Part shown: positions 1 through 11,839 of the stretch, one piece after another | Layout of the letters: every line of letters starts with the position of its first letter | Numbering within the stretch: position 1 is the first letter of the stretch | From: Arachis hypogaea | Taxonomy: Eukaryota; Streptophyta; Magnoliopsida; Fabales; Fabaceae | Direction: 5' to 3' | DNA: 64,000 nucleotides | Assembly: GCF_003086295.3 (NCBI RefSeq) | Contig: NC_092048.1 | Coordinates: 106,842,276-106,906,275 of the forward strand | The notes under the pieces: generated by a model | The model's database searches: none | Seen by the model: the letters and a program-made list of their open reading frames with translations, nothing else | What the model was told of the DNA's origin: nothing | Program-made: the position numbers and the translations under genes

Positions 1-779
1 CACTTTAATGAACGCTTGATGCCATATGCTAGAACTTATGAATACTGATGGGACAATGAGCGCTTGCTTGGTGGAACTCCCGCAAAAGCTCATTAAAGGG
101 AACGTGGTGCTCATTTTAATGAACACTAGGCTTCCAATTGGGCATTACTAAAGAAATTCCATGCATGCTTTCATTGGTTTAATTAATAATGCTGTATTCA
201 TTGCATTCATTCTCACTTAGCATCAATGATTAAATGCTTCATGCATGCATGCTTTCATTGGCCGTGGCATTCATTCATTTAATGAATAAGCCAATGATAC
301 TAGTATGAATAAGCCAATGTAGTGTTCATTCATTTGATGAATACATGAACAAGCCAATGATGGCATTAATAATACTAGTATGAATAAGCCAATGTAGTGT
401 TCATTCATATCATTCATTCTTAATTGGCATTATTAATTAAATGCATGCATGCTTTAATTCATGATAATGCATGTATAAGGCATCAATGCAGATACATCAT
501 GCTACGGTTTCATGGTCATGGGCCATACTTTTAAAAGCGTGGCCTAAGGTTCCAAAGCGTGCTCAATCTTCGAAGCGTGCCCAAAATTCCTCTTTTCTTC
601 TTTTTAGCTTATTTTGTGCTTTTTTTGCTTCATTTTCTTCTTATTTCCTACAAAGTTTATAAAATCAAAAGATCAAAGAAATATACTATTTAAGCACAAA
701 AAATACAATATTTAAGCACTAATCATCAATTTCTTGCATGAAAAAGCATAGAAAAACATGACATGATGACATGTCATCA
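1..779 (-). repeat. LTR-A, 5' portion of an LTR on the minus strand, cut by the window edge
   Basis: Read on the minus strand, this begins TGATGACATGTCATC at 779 and resembles the plus-strand LTR at 18154 (TGATGACAAGTCATC). The shared course includes the words on aaagcgtggcc near 480-560 and a run of short palindromes. It abuts the interior of another minus-strand LTR (LTR-B) at 780, so it probably belongs to an element inserted into LTR-B, with the rest lying left of the window. The stretch 230-420 is dense in ATTCATT/AATGAAT palindromes and ATGCATGC words. No coding capacity is seen. The family name is not known to me. Confidence 0.7.
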
Positions 780-1494
780 AGGTGTATTTATTATTGGTTA
801 TGAGATAATATATTTTTGGGTTTTTGAAATAAGGAACAAGGAAAGTAAATTGCAAGAAATTAAATTAATAACTAATAAAGCTCTTAGCAAGGTATGAGAA
901 ATGGACGTCCTATCCTATTTATCCTTATCAATTGTGATGAGAATTGTTCATTGCTCCCACTTAGTTAACCCTTACTAAATAAAGGAACGTCAAGTGGACT
1001 GATCAACCTGATTCCTCAAGTCCTAGTCAACTCCTAAGGAAAGACTAGCTTTAGAGGGATCCAAACCAACCAGCAAATTCCAATTATCAATCAACAAGGA
1101 GTTTGATAACTCAAGTATCACCAGTTAATCAATTCAAGCTAAGAATGTAAAAAGCTAGATTAAAATCATAACTATGAAATACCTCAAATTGCATTAAATA
1201 AAGAAATCAAATCTACCATGGAGTTCATAAACCAAATTGTCAACATAAAGTAATCAACAAGGAAAATAAACAAACTAGAAAGCTAGAACAAATAAAAGTA
1301 GAAGAGAAATTAAATTAAAGGAACATTGAACCTGGAATTGAGAAGAAGTAATCTTAAAACTAAGAGAAATCCTAAATCCTAAAACCTAGAGAGAGGAGAG
1401 AGCCTTTCTCTCTAGAAAACTACATCTAAAACCTAAAATTATGTGAATGAAAGTTGTCTGAATGATTGAATGGATTCCCCCACTCCGTAGGCTC
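780..1494 (-). repeat. LTR-B, left piece (R/U5 side) on the minus strand
   Basis: This is the downstream part of a minus-strand LTR whose upstream part lies at 11246-11839. Joining the two across element 1 gives one continuous LTR of about 1.3 kb. The region contains the untranslated block common to LTRs of this type here (compare 12000-12260 in LTR-C): a run about tctctctagaaaac near 1400, then A-rich sequence. At 780 it is cut by the start of LTR-A, so its true 3' end lies outside the window. Base 1494 is the last base before the element 1 insertion. Confidence 0.65.
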
Positions 1495-3177
1495 TGATGA
1501 GCGGATAAATTATACGCTTTTTGGCATTGTTTTTAGGTAGTTTTTAGTATAATTTAGTTACTTTTTACTATGTTTTTATTAGTTTTTATGCAAAATTCAC
1601 ATTTCTAGACTTTACTATGAGTTTGTGTGTTTTTTTGTAATTTCATGTATTTTCTGGTTGAAATTGAGGGACCTGAGCAAAAATCTAATTCAGAGGCTGA
1701 AAAAGGACTGCAGATTCTGTTGGATTCTGACCTCCCTGCACTCGAAATAGATTTTCTGGAGCTACAAAAACCTAATTGGCGCGCTCTCAATTGCGTTGGA
1801 AAGTAGACATTCAGGGCTTTCCATCAATATATAATAGTCTATACTTTTCCCGAGTCTTGAGGACACAAACTGGCATTCAAACGCCAACTTCCTGCCCTAT
1901 TCTGAAGTTAAACGCCAGAAACAGGTTACTAACCAGAGTTAAACGCCACAAACAGGCTGCAACCTGGCATTTAACTCCAAGAAGCGTCTTTATACTTGAA
2001 AGCTTCAATGCTCAGCCCAAACACACACCAAGTGGGCCTCGGAAGTGGATTTCTGTACTATCTACATCATTTACTCATTTCTGTAAACCCTGGTTACTAG
2101 TTTAGTATAAAAACTACTTTTAGTGATTTATTTCACATATTTTGATCATTTTTGAGACTATCTTTGTATCACTTTTGATCTCTTGATCACATTTAGGGGG
2201 CTGGCCATTCGGCCATGCCTGGACCTTCATCACTTATATATTTTCAACGGTGGAGTTTCTACACCCCATAGATTAAGGTGTGGAGCTCTGCTGTTCTTCA
2301 TGAATTAATGCAAAGTACTATTGTTTTTCTATTCAATTCAAGCTTATTCTTATTCCAAGATATTCACTCGCACTTCAACCTGATGAATGTGATGATCCGT
2401 GACACTCATCATCATTCTCACCTATGAACGCGTGCCTGACAACCACTTCCGTTTTATCTGCAATAGCTTGAGTGTGTATCTCTTAGCCTCCTGGTTCACG
2501 ATCAGAGTCTTCGTGGTATAGGCTAGAATTATTGGCGGCCATTTCTGAGATCCGGAAAGTCTAAACCTTGTCTGTGGCATTCTGAGTAGGATCTGGGAAG
2601 GGATGACTGTGACGAGCTCCAAACTCGCGAGTGTTGGGCGTAGTGACAGACGCAAAAGGATCAATGGATCCTATTCCAACATGATCGAGAACCGACAGAT
2701 GATTAGCCGTGCGGTGACAACGCATTTGGACCATTTTCACTGAGAGGACGGATGGTAGCCATTGACAACGGTGATCCCCCAACATAAAGCTTGCCATGGA
2801 AAGGAGTATGAATGATTGAATGAAGAAAGTAGGAAAGCAGAGATTCAGAAGGAGTAAAGCATCTCTATACGCTTATCTGAAATTCTCACCAATGAATTAC
2901 ATAAGTATTTCTATCTTATTTTATATTTTATTTATATTTTAATTCTCAAAACTTCATAACCATTTGAATCTTCCTGACTGAGATTTACAAGGATGACCAT
3001 AGCTTGCTTCAAGCCGACAATCTCCGTGGAATCGACCCTTACTCATGTAAGGTTTATTACTTGGACGACCCAGTGCACTTACTGGTTGGTTGTGCAGAGT
3101 TGTGAAAAAGAATTGAGATTATGAACGTGCGTACCAAGTTTTTGGCGCCGTTTTAGAGATCACAATTTTGTGCACCA
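1495..3177 (+). repeat. 5' LTR of element 1
   Basis: This 1683-bp LTR has TG...CA ends and is nearly identical by eye to 9560-11240, with scattered substitutions and few indels, which suggests a moderately recent insertion. It contains a TATA-type box at 2106. Between 1870 and 1980 there are partial copies of the TGGCGTTTAACGCCA word that is arrayed in the internal region. The C-rich start and tct/gag-rich middle carry no credible ORF. The open frames on either strand in it are short and are not maintained as proteins. Confidence 0.88.
2106..2113 (+). promoter_or_regulatory. Candidate TATA box of element 1 5' LTR
   Basis: TATAAAAA lies about 610 bp into the LTR, in the place expected at the U3/R border of a long plant LTR. 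The same word is kept in the 3' LTR at 10171. The transcription start itself cannot be read from the sequence. Confidence 0.5.
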
Positions 3178-3183
3178 AGTTTT

Positions 3184-3201
3184 TGGCACCGTTGCCGGGG
3201 A
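3184..3201 (+). other. Primer binding site, tRNA-Asp type
   Basis: TGGCACCGTTGCCGGGGA lies 6 nt after the LTR end. From memory of plant tRNA-Asp, it is complementary to the 3' end (TGGCGCCGTTGCCGGGGA) with one mismatch at base 3188. Athila-lineage Ty3 elements use this primer. The LTR itself holds a partial look-alike (tttggcgccg, near 3141) just before its end. Confidence 0.8.
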
Positions 3202-4859
3202 TTGTTCGAGTTTGGACAACTGACGGTTCATCTTGTTGCTCAGATCAGGCAATTTTATTTTAATTTTAAGCTTTTTATTTTTATTATTTTTAATTTTGAA
3301 AAAAAAATTCAAAAAAATAAATTATTCTATATCTTAAGAATTTTTAAGAATGAATTCTAGAGTTTCATGATGATCTGTTGAAGTCTGGCTGGCTGTGAAG
3401 CCATGTCTAATCTTTTGGACCGAGGTTTCAACTTATCATCACAAGAGCTTGTTGATTTTTATCAATCTTGCTGTTGAATGTAATGATTTGCTAAAGCTTG
3501 GCTGGCCATTGGCCATGTCTAGTGTTTTGGACCGGAGCTTTCACTGAAAGCTTGGCTGGCTAGTAAGCCATGTCTAATTCCTGGACCGGAGTTTTAGACT
3601 AACATTGCTTAATTCCTGAAATTCTTATTAAAAATTTTGAATTCCTTATTTTCTCTTTTTCCAATTAATTTTCGAAAAATTACAAAATAAATAAATAAAA
3701 TCATAAAACCAAAAATAATTTTGTGTTTCTTGTTTGACTCTAGTGTCAATTTTTAAGTTTGGTGTCAATTGCATCCTTTTAATTTCCTAAAAATTTTCAA
3801 AAATTCATGCATGTGTCCTTCATAATCTTCAAGTTGTTCTTGATGATTTTCTTTGTTTGATCTTTGCATTTTTATGTTTTGTGTCTTTTCTTATTTTTCA
3901 TATGCATTTTTGAATTATTAGTGTCTAAAGTTTAAAAATTTTTAAGTTTGGTGTCTTGCATGTTTTTCTTTTCTTAAAAATTTTTAAAAATAAGTCTTGA
4001 TGTTCATCTTGATCTTTAAAGTTTTCTTGGTGTTCATCTTGACATTCAAAGTGTTCTTGCATGCATTAGTTGTTTTGATTCATAATTTCTATGTTTTGTT
4101 TCAATTTGGTGTTTTTCTCTCTCTTTACTAAAAATCCAAAAATAAAAAATATATCTTTCCTTGTTTTACTCATAAATTTCAATTTCAAAATTCTATCTTT
4201 TCAAATCTTTTTCAAAAATCAAATCTTTTTCATTTATTTTTACATATTTTCAAAAAAATTTTTAAATTGATTTTCAAAATCTTTTTCTTATTCTTACTTC
4301 ATATTTTTCGAAAATCTCACTAACATTTAATGTTTTAATTCAAAAAATTTTCAAGTTGTTACTTGCCTATTAAGAAAGGTTCAATCTTTGAATTTTAAAA
4401 TCATATCTTTTAGTTTCTTGTTAGTCAAGTAACCAACTTTAATTTCAAAAATCAAATTCTTTTCTAACCTCTTATCTTTTCAAAATTGATTTTCAAATTT
4501 TCTTCAATTAACTACCTGACTTTTTGTTTGATTTTAAAAGTTTTCTATTTCACTCATATCTTTTTCAAAACCACCAAACCAATTTTCTCTCTCTAATTTT
4601 CAAAAACTCCTCCCCACTTTTTCAAAATTCCTTTTAATTAACTAATTGTTTTAAATTTTAATTTAATTTTATTTCTCTTTTAATTTTCGAATTATAACTG
4701 ATTTTTAAATAAAAACAAAAATATTTTCCTTTTCTTTTTAATTATTTTCAAATTTTTCTCTTCTCCTTCTTCTATTATTCTCTTCTTCTACTCACATAAA
4801 GGAATCTCTTTACTGTGACATAGAGGATTCCTCTTCTTTTCTGTTCTCTTCTTTTTCAC
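3202..4859 (+). other. Untranslated leader of element 1, AT-rich
   Basis: About 1.65 kb of T-rich sequence with many tttttcaaaa runs and no credible frame. Three imperfect copies of a gcttggctggc/ctggaccggag block lie at about 3385-3600. The phrase AAGTTTGGTGTC occurs at 3753 and 3946, and a close relative of it stands directly before the 3' LTR at 9547. The last stretch, 4750-4860, is C/T-rich and leads to the gag start. Confidence 0.6.
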
Positions 4860-6595
4860 ATGAGCAGGAATAGGGATAAAGACATTCTTATTGAAGCTGA
4901 TCCTGAACCTGAAAGGACTCTTAAGAGGAAACTAAGAGAAGCTAAAGCACAACCCTCTGAAGAGGACCTGACAGAAATTTTCGAAAAGGAAGCAGATAAA
5001 ACAAACATGGCCGAACCCAACAACAATGGTGGAGATGCAAGGAAGATGCTTGGTGACTTTATTGCACCCTCTTCTGACTTCTGTGGAAGGAACATCTCAA
5101 TTCTTGCAATTGGAGCAAACAAATTTGAGCTTAAGCCTCAATTAGTTTCTCTAATGCAGCAGAATTGCAAGTATCATGGACTTCCATTGGAAGATCCTCA
5201 TCAGTTTTTAGCTGAGTTCTGCAAATTTGTGACACTGTTAAGACTCATAGGGTTGACCCTGAGATCTACAAACTTATGCTTTTCCCTTTTGCTGTAAGAG
5301 ACAAAGCTAGGACATGGTTGGACTCACAACCTAAGGATAACCTGAACTCTTGGGAAAAGCTGGTCAATACCTTCTTGGCAAAGTTCTTTCCACCTCAAAA
5401 ATTGAGTAAGCTTAGAGTGGAAGTCCAAACCTTCAGACAGAAGGAAGACGAATCCCTCTATGAAACTTGGGAAAGATACAAGCAATTGATCAGAAGGTGT
5501 CCTTCTGGCATGCTTTCAGAATGGAGCATCATATGCATATTCTATGATGGTCTGTCTGAACTGTCCAAGATGTCATTGGACAACTCTGCAGGTGGATCTC
5601 TTCATCTGAAGAAGACGCCTGAAGAAGCTCAGGAACTCATTGAAATGGTTGCAAATAACTAATTCATGTACACTTCTGAAAGAAATCCTGTGAATAATGG
5701 GACAACTCAGAAGAAAGAAGTTCTTGAGATAGACACTCTGAATGCCATATTGGCTCAGAATAAAATATTGACTCAGCAAGTCAATATGATCTCTCAGAGT
5801 CTGTCTAAAATGCAAGCTACATCAGGCAGTACTAACGAGGCCTCCTCTGAAGAAGAAGCCTATGACCCTGAGAATCCTGCAATAGCAGAGGTGAATTACA
5901 TGGGAGAACCCTATAGAAACACCTATAATCCTTCATGGAGAAATCATCCGAATTTCTCATGGAAGGATCAACAGAAGCCTAATCAAGGCTTCAATAATAA
6001 CAATGGTGGAAGAAACAGGTTTGGCAATAGCAAACCTTTTCCATCATCTTCTTAGCAACAAACAGAGAATTCTGTACAGAGCCATTCTGGCCTGGCAACC
6101 ATAGTCTCTGATCTATCCAAGACCACACTAAGTTTCATGAATGAAACAAGGTCCTCCATTAGAAATTTGGAGGCACAGGTGGGTCACCTGAGTAAGAAGA
6201 TTACTGAAACTCCTCCCAGTACTCTCCCAACCAATATAGAAGAAAAACCCAAGAGAGAGTGCAAGGCCATAACCATGATCAACATGGCCGAACCTGGAGA
6301 GAGTGAGGAGGACGTGAGTCCCAGTGAGAAAAGCCTCATGGAACGTCCTCTGGACAGAAAGGAGTTTCCCTTTGAGGAACCAAAGGAATCTGAGGCTCAT
6401 ACAGAGACCATGAAGATTCCATTGAACTTTCTTCTGCCATTCATGAGCTCTGATGAATATTCTTCCTCTGAAGAGGATAAAAACATCACTGAAGAGAAAG
6501 TTGCTAAATATTTAGGAGCAATCATGAAGCTGAATGCCAAGTTATTTGGTACTGAGACTTGGGAGGATGAACCCCCTTGTTCACCAATGAACTGA
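4860..6595 (+). pseudogene. Broken gag (retrotransposon gag domain) of element 1
   Basis: This is the coat/packaging polyprotein of a plant Ty3 element, recognised from the retrotrans_gag-type core (motifs LFPFAVRDKARTWL near 5275 and FLAKFFP near 5375) and the later YNPSWRNHPNFSW motif near 5925 that Athila/Ogre-type gag proteins carry. The start ATG at 4860 opens the frame. The damage visible is a one-base shift near 5226-5228, an in-frame TAA at 5660-5662 and a TAG at 6053-6055. Both stops sit where CAA or CAG would be expected, so they fit C-to-T decay. The C-terminal part (6137-6595) is acidic. No CCHC knuckle was seen. Confidence 0.8.
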
Positions 6596-6599
6596 ATGC

Positions 6600-7071
6600 A
6601 TTAATGAGGTAGACATTACCTCAGAAGAAACCGGATCCCGGAAAATTCTTCATACCTTGTACCATAGGCACCATGACCTTTGAGAAGGCTCTGTGTGACT
6701 TGGGATCAGGGATAAACCTCATGCCACTCTCTGTAATGGAGAAACTGGGAATCTTTAAGGTACAAGCTGTAAGAATCTCACTAGAGATGACAGACAAATC
6801 AATAAAACAGGCTTATGGACTAGTAGAGGACGTGCTAGTGAAGGTTGAAGGCCTTTACATCCCTGCTGATTTTATAATCCTAGACACTGGGAAGGATGAG
6901 GATGAATCCATCATCCTTGGAAGACCCTTCCTAGCCACAGCAAAAGCTGTGATTGATGTTGACAGAGGAGAGTTGGTCTTTAAGTTGAATGAGGACTACC
7001 TTGTATTCAAGACTCAAGGTTCTCCTTCTGTAACCATGGAGAGGAAGCATGAAAAGCTTCTCTCAATATAG
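6600..7071 (+). pseudogene. Aspartic protease remnant of element 1
   Basis: After a further frameshift at about 6590 and a TAG near 6626, the frame reads through a retroviral-type aspartic protease. The active-site block is DLGSGINLMP (near 6700) and the later block is ILGRPFLATA (near 6920). The catalytic Asp of the DxG motif is present. The frame ends at 7069-7071. In a complete element reverse transcriptase would follow. Here the sequence goes straight to non-coding DNA, so the polymerase part has been lost. Confidence 0.78.
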
Positions 7072-7965
7072 AGTCAAACAAAACCCCCATATTCAAACTC
7101 TAAGTTTGGTGTTGGGGGGCCTCAACCTTGTTCTGATTATCTGTGAGACTCCATGAGAGCTTACTGTCAAGCTATTGACATTAAAGAAGCGCTTATTGGG
7201 AGGCAACCCAATGTTATCTAATTATATCTATTTATTTTCCATTGTTATTTTATGTTTTCTGTAGATTGATGATCATGTGAAGCCACAAAAACAACTGAAA
7301 AATCAAAAATAAAATGAAAAATAGCATTAAAAATAGCACACCCTGGAGGATAAGCTTACTGGCGTTTAATGCCAGAAAGAAGCATCAAGCTGGCGTTTAA
7401 CGCCAGAACAAGGCATCAAGTTGGCGTTAAATGCCAAGGAAGGGAGAAAAGCTGGCGTTAAACGCCAGCAACAAGCAGTAATCTGGCGTTTAACGCCAGA
7501 ATTGCACTCTAAGGGCGTTTTGCACGCCTAAATGGAGCAGGGATGTTAAAGTCCTTGACCCCTCAGGATCTGTGGATCCCACAGGATCCCCACCTACCCC
7601 ACCTCTTCTTCTCTCTTCTCCACACCTTTTCATAACACTCTTCCCCAAATACCCTTCACCAATCACCTCATTCACTCTTCCCCAAAACCCGATCTACCTT
7701 CAAATTCAAAACCCTATTCCCCCCAAACCCAACCCTAATACACGAAACCTAACCCTCCTCCCACCCCTATATAAACCCCTCACCACTCCTTCATTTTCAT
7801 ACATCACAAACACCTTATACCCTCTTGGCCGAATTCACCCTCTCCCTCCATCTACTCCATTTTCTTCTTCTTCTACTACTTTTTTTCTTCTTTTCTCGAG
7901 GACGAGCAAACCTTTTAAGTTTGGTGTGGTAAAAGCATTACTTTTTTGTTTTTCCATAACCATTT
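7072..7965 (+). other. Non-coding spacer of element 1 between protease and second ORF
   Basis: This holds the phrase AAGTTTGGTGTTGGGGGG (near 7100) and, at about 7186-7212, a TTGGG-aggca-ACCCAA hairpin. I associate that block with the region between pol and the 3' ORF in legume Athila-like elements. It also holds the palindrome array and a C/T-rich tract (7600-7860). Its presence after the protease suggests that one internal deletion removed RT, RNase H and integrase. Confidence 0.6.
7359..7527 (+). repeat. Array of TGGCGTTTAACGCCA palindromes
   Basis: Five near-perfect copies of a 15-17 bp palindrome lie at 7359-7375, 7390-7406, 7421-7437, 7451-7469 and 7483-7499. A decayed sixth is at 7513-7527. 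The spacers are 13-15 bp and differ in sequence. Diverged half-copies occur in both LTRs (1870-1980 and 9935-10045). Confidence 0.9.
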
Positions 7966-8443
7966 ATGGCACCTAAGGCCGGAGAAACCTCTAGAAAGAG
8001 AAAACGGAAGGCAAAAGCTTCCACCTCCGAGTCATGGGAGATGGAAAGATTCATCTCAAAGGTCCATCAAGACCACTTCTATGAAGTTGTGGCCAAGAAG
8101 AAGGTGATCCCTGAGGTCCCTTTCAAGCTCAAAAGCAAGAGAGCCCACTCATGGACCTCAACAAGAGCATGAGGAAATTCCTCATCATGAAATCCTTGAG
8201 ATGCCTCAAGAGATGTACTTCCCTCCATAAAATTACTGGGAGCAAATTAACACCTCCCTAGGAGAATTAAGTTCCAACATGGGACAACTAAGGGTGGAAC
8301 ACCAAGAGCATTCCATCCTCCTTCATGAAATCAGAGAAGACCAAAGAGCTATGAGGGAGGAGCAACAAAAGCAAGGAAGAGACATAGAGGAGCTCAAGAG
8401 CACCATTGGTTCTTCAAGAGGAGGAAGACGCCACCCTCACTAA
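7966..8443 (+). pseudogene. Degraded second ORF of element 1 (plant-transposon-protein type N-terminus plus coiled coil)
   Basis: The ATG at 7966 opens a basic, KR-rich N-terminus followed by a FYEVVAKKKVIPEV motif, which I recognise from the 3' ORF of legume Athila-like elements. The frame then shifts near 8130-8160. The second frame carries one stop (near 8228) and a Gln/Glu-rich, probably coiled-coil tail that ends at the stop 8441-8443. The long central domain seen in related ORFs (compare 14538-15790) is missing, so this copy has an internal deletion. The function of this ORF class is not known to me. Confidence 0.6.
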
Positions 8444-9559
8444 GGTGGACCCGTTCCTTAATCTCCTTGTCTATTTATTTTTTCTGTTTTCATTCTCTAT
8501 GCTTTATGTTTATTTATGTTTGTGTCTTTATTACATGATAATTAGTGTTTAAGTGTCTATGCCTTAAAGCTATGAATGTCCTATGAATCCATCACCTTTC
8601 TTAAATGAAAAATGTTTTAATTACAAAAGAACAAGAAGTACATGATTTCGAATTCATCCTTGAAATTAGTTTAATTATTTTGATGTGGTGACAATACTTT
8701 TTGTTTTCTGAATGAATGCTTGAACAGTGCATATGTCTTTTGAATTTGTTGTTTATGAATGTTAAAATTGTTGGCTCTTGAAAGAATGATGAAAAGGATA
8801 AATATTATTTGATAATATGAAAAATCATAAAATTGATTCTTGAAGCAAGAAAAAGCAGTGAAAAGCAAAGGCTTGCGAAAAAAAATGGCGAAAAAAAGAA
8901 AAAGAAAGAAAAAGAAAAAGCAAGCAGAAAAAGCCAGTAACCCTTTAAATCAAAAGGCAAGGGTAAAATAAAAAGGATCCAAGGCTTTGAGAATCAGTGG
9001 ATAGGAGGGCCCACAGGAATAAAATCCGGGCCTAAGCGGCTAAACCAAGCTGTCCCTAACCATGTGCTTGTGGCGTGAAGGTGTCAAGTGAAAAGCTTGA
9101 GACTGAGCGGTTAAAGTCATGATCCAAAGCAAAAAGAGTGTGCTTAAGAACCCTGGACACCTCTAATTGGGGACTCTAGCAAAGCTGAGTCACAATCTGA
9201 AAAGGTTCGCCCAGTTATGTGTCTGTGGCATTTATGTATCTGGTGGTAATACTGGAAAACAAAATGCTTAGGGCCACGGCCAAGACTGATAAAGTATCTG
9301 TGTTCAAGAATCAACATACTGAACTAGGAGAATCAATAACACTATCTAAATTCTGAGTTCCTATAGATGCCAATCATTCTGAACTTCAAAGGATAAAGTG
9401 AGATGTCAAAACTGTTCAGAGGCAAAAAGCTACTAGTCCCGCTCATCTAATTGGAGCTAAGTCTCATTGATATTTTAGAATTTATAGTATATTCTCTTCT
9501 TTTTATCCTATTTGATTTTCAGTTGCTTGGGGACAAGCAACAATTTAAGTTTGGTGTTG
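8444..9559 (+). other. 3' untranslated internal region of element 1, with end hairpin
   Basis: There is no credible frame. An A/G-rich tract lies at 8870-8950. Directly before the 3' LTR is a perfect 7-bp hairpin (TTGCTTG, loop GGGA, CAAGCAA; 9523-9540), then AATTTAAGTTTGGTGTTG up to 9559. No classical purine tract is present, so the plus-strand primer site is uncertain. Confidence 0.6.
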
Positions 9560-11240
9560 TGATGAGCGGATAATTTATACGCTTTTTGGCATTGTTTTTA
9601 GGTAGTTTTTAGTATAATTTAGTTAGTTTTTACTATGTTTTTATTAGTTTTTATGCAAAATTCACATTTCTGGAATTTACTATGAGTTTGTGTGTTTTTC
9701 TGTGATTTCAGATATTTTTTGGATTAAATTGAGGGACCTGAGCAAAAATCTGATTCAGAGGCTGAAAAAGGACTACAGATGCTGTTGGATTCTGACCTCC
9801 CTGAACTCAAAATGGATTTTCTAGAGCTACAGAAACACAATTGACGCGCTCTCAATTGCGTTGGAAATTAGACATCCAGGGCTTTCCAGAAATATATAAT
9901 AGTCTATACTTTGCACGAGTCTTGATGACGCAAACTGGCATTCAAACGCCAACTTCCTGCCCTATTCTGAAGTTAAACGCCAGAAACAGGTTACTAACCA
10001 GAGTTAAACACCACAAACAGGCTGCAACCTGGCGTTTAACTCCAAGAAGAGTCTCTACACTTGAAAGCTTCAATGCTCAGCCCAAACACACACCAAGTGG
10101 GTCCCGAAAGTGGATTTCTGTACTATCTGTATCATTTACTCATTTCTGTAAACCATAGTTACTAGTTTAGTATAAAAACTACTTTTAGTGATTTATTTCA
10201 CATCTTTTGATCATTTTTGAGACTGTCTTTGTATCACTTTTGATCTCTTGATCATATTTAGGGGACTGGCCATTCGGCCATGCCTGGACCTTCATCACTT
10301 ATATTTTTTCAACGGTGGAGTTTCTACACCCCATAGATTAAGGTGTGGAGCTCTGCTGTTCTTCATGAATTAATGCAAAGTACTATTGTTTTTCTGTTCA
10401 ATTCAAGCTTATTCTTATTCCAAGATATTCACTCGCACTTCAACCTGATGAATGTGATGATCTGTGACACTCATCATCATTCTCACCTATGAACGCATGC
10501 CTGACAACCACTTCCGTTCTATCTGCAATAGCTTGAGTGTGTATCTCTTAGCCTCTTGGTTCACAATCAGAGTCTTTGTGGTATAGGCTAGAATTATTGG
10601 CGGCCATTCCTAAGATCCAGAAAGTCTAAACCTTGTCTGTGGTATTTCGAGTAGGATCTGGGAAGGGATGACTGTGACGAGCTTCAAACTCGCGAGTGTT
10701 GGGCGTAGTGACAGACGCAAAAGGATCAATGGATCCTATTCCAACATGATCGAGAACCGACAGATGATTAGCCATGCGGTGACAGCGCATTTGGACCATT
10801 TTAACTGAGAGGACGAAGGTAGCCATAGACAACGGTGATCCCCAACATAAAGCTTACAATGGAAAGGAGTATGAATGATTGAATGAAGATAGTAGAAAAG
10901 CAGAGATTCAGAAGGAGCAAAGCATCTCCATACACTTATCTGAAATTCTCACCAATGAATTACATAAGTATTTCTATCTTATTTTATATTTTATTTATAT
11001 TTTAATTCTCAAAACTTCATAACCATTTGAATCTGCCTGACTGAGATTTACAAGGATGACCATAGCTTGCTTCAAGCCGACAATCTCCGTGGGATCGACC
11101 CTTACTCACGTAAGGTTTATTACTTGGACGACCCAGTGCACTTGCTGGTTAGTTGTACGGAGTTGTGAAAAAGAATTAAGATTATGAACGTGCGTACCAA
11201 GTTTTTGGCTCCGTTTTAGAGATCAAAATTTCGTGCACCA
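9560..11240 (+). repeat. 3' LTR of element 1
   Basis: A 1681-bp copy of 1495-3177 with TG...CA ends and a TATA-type box at 10171-10178. It is followed by gcctc, the right target duplication, after which LTR-B resumes. Confidence 0.88.
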
Positions 11241-11245
11241 GCCTC

Positions 11246-11839
11246 TAATCTGTATTTTTTGAGCCGAAAACTGGGTCAAAAATAGCCCAGAAATTACCCC
11301 CAGCGATTTCTGATACGTCCAGCACATCGCTCTGTCACGCGTATGCCTGGATTGAACTTTTGCTAGGTCATGCATATGCGTGATCCACTCGTGCGCATCA
11401 CATAACAACATGGCAACTATAGCAAATTATACCTCATTTCGAAGCCCCGGATGTTAGCTTTCCAACGCAACTAGACCCGCCTCATTTGGACTTCTATAGC
11501 TCAAGTTATGATCGATTGAATATAAAGAGGTCAGGGCTGACAGCTTTGCAGTTCCTTCAATTTCTTGTATTCCTTCCACTTTTGCATGCTTCCTTTCCAT
11601 CCTCTAAGCCATTCCTACCCTGTAATCTCTGAAAACACTTAACACACATATCATGGCATCAAATGGTAATAAGGGAGGATTAAAATTAGCTAAATTACGA
11701 CCAAGAAATATGTTTTCAATCATAGCACAAAATCAGGAAGGAAAATGTAAAACATGCAATTTACGTGAATAAGTGTGAGAATAGTGGATAAAATCCACTC
11801 AATTAAGCACAAGATGTACCATGAAATAGTGGTACATCA
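11246..11839 (-). repeat. LTR-B, right piece (LTR start on the minus strand)
   Basis: On the minus strand this starts TGATGTACCAC at 11839 and runs left to the element 1 insertion. Together with 780-1494 it forms one LTR. It has a block of mixed CACGCGTATGC and CATGCATATGCGTGA words at 11335-11400, the palindromic zone of this family. It is inserted in the interior of LTR-C. Its flanking duplication cannot be tested because the other end is not in the window. Confidence 0.7.

Larger units (their letters stand above)
1495..11240 (+). mobile_element. Element 1: full-length non-autonomous Ty3 (Athila-like) LTR retrotransposon
   Basis: A complete element of 9746 bp. The LTRs are 1495-3177 and 9560-11240, both starting TGATGAGC and ending GTGCACCA. 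The flanking duplications are ggctc (1490-1494) and gcctc (11241-11245), a 4-of-5 match. A tRNA-Asp-type primer site follows the 5' LTR. The internal region keeps a broken gag and aspartic protease, then jumps to a palindrome array and the remains of a second ORF. No reverse transcriptase, RNase H or integrase is seen, so it must have depended on proteins in trans. The primer site, gag type and extra 3' ORF fit the Athila lineage (known family features). It is inserted in LTR-B. Confidence 0.85.

Noticed and set aside
7359..7527. CRISPR-like array of palindromic repeats
   Set aside because: Units are short, spacers are 13-15 bp and the context is a retrotransposon; it is a palindrome cluster.
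7572..7976. A 134-codon Pro/Thr-rich plus-strand frame
   Set aside because: It comes from a C/T-rich tract in the spacer of element 1 and overlaps the start of the recognised second ORF in another frame.
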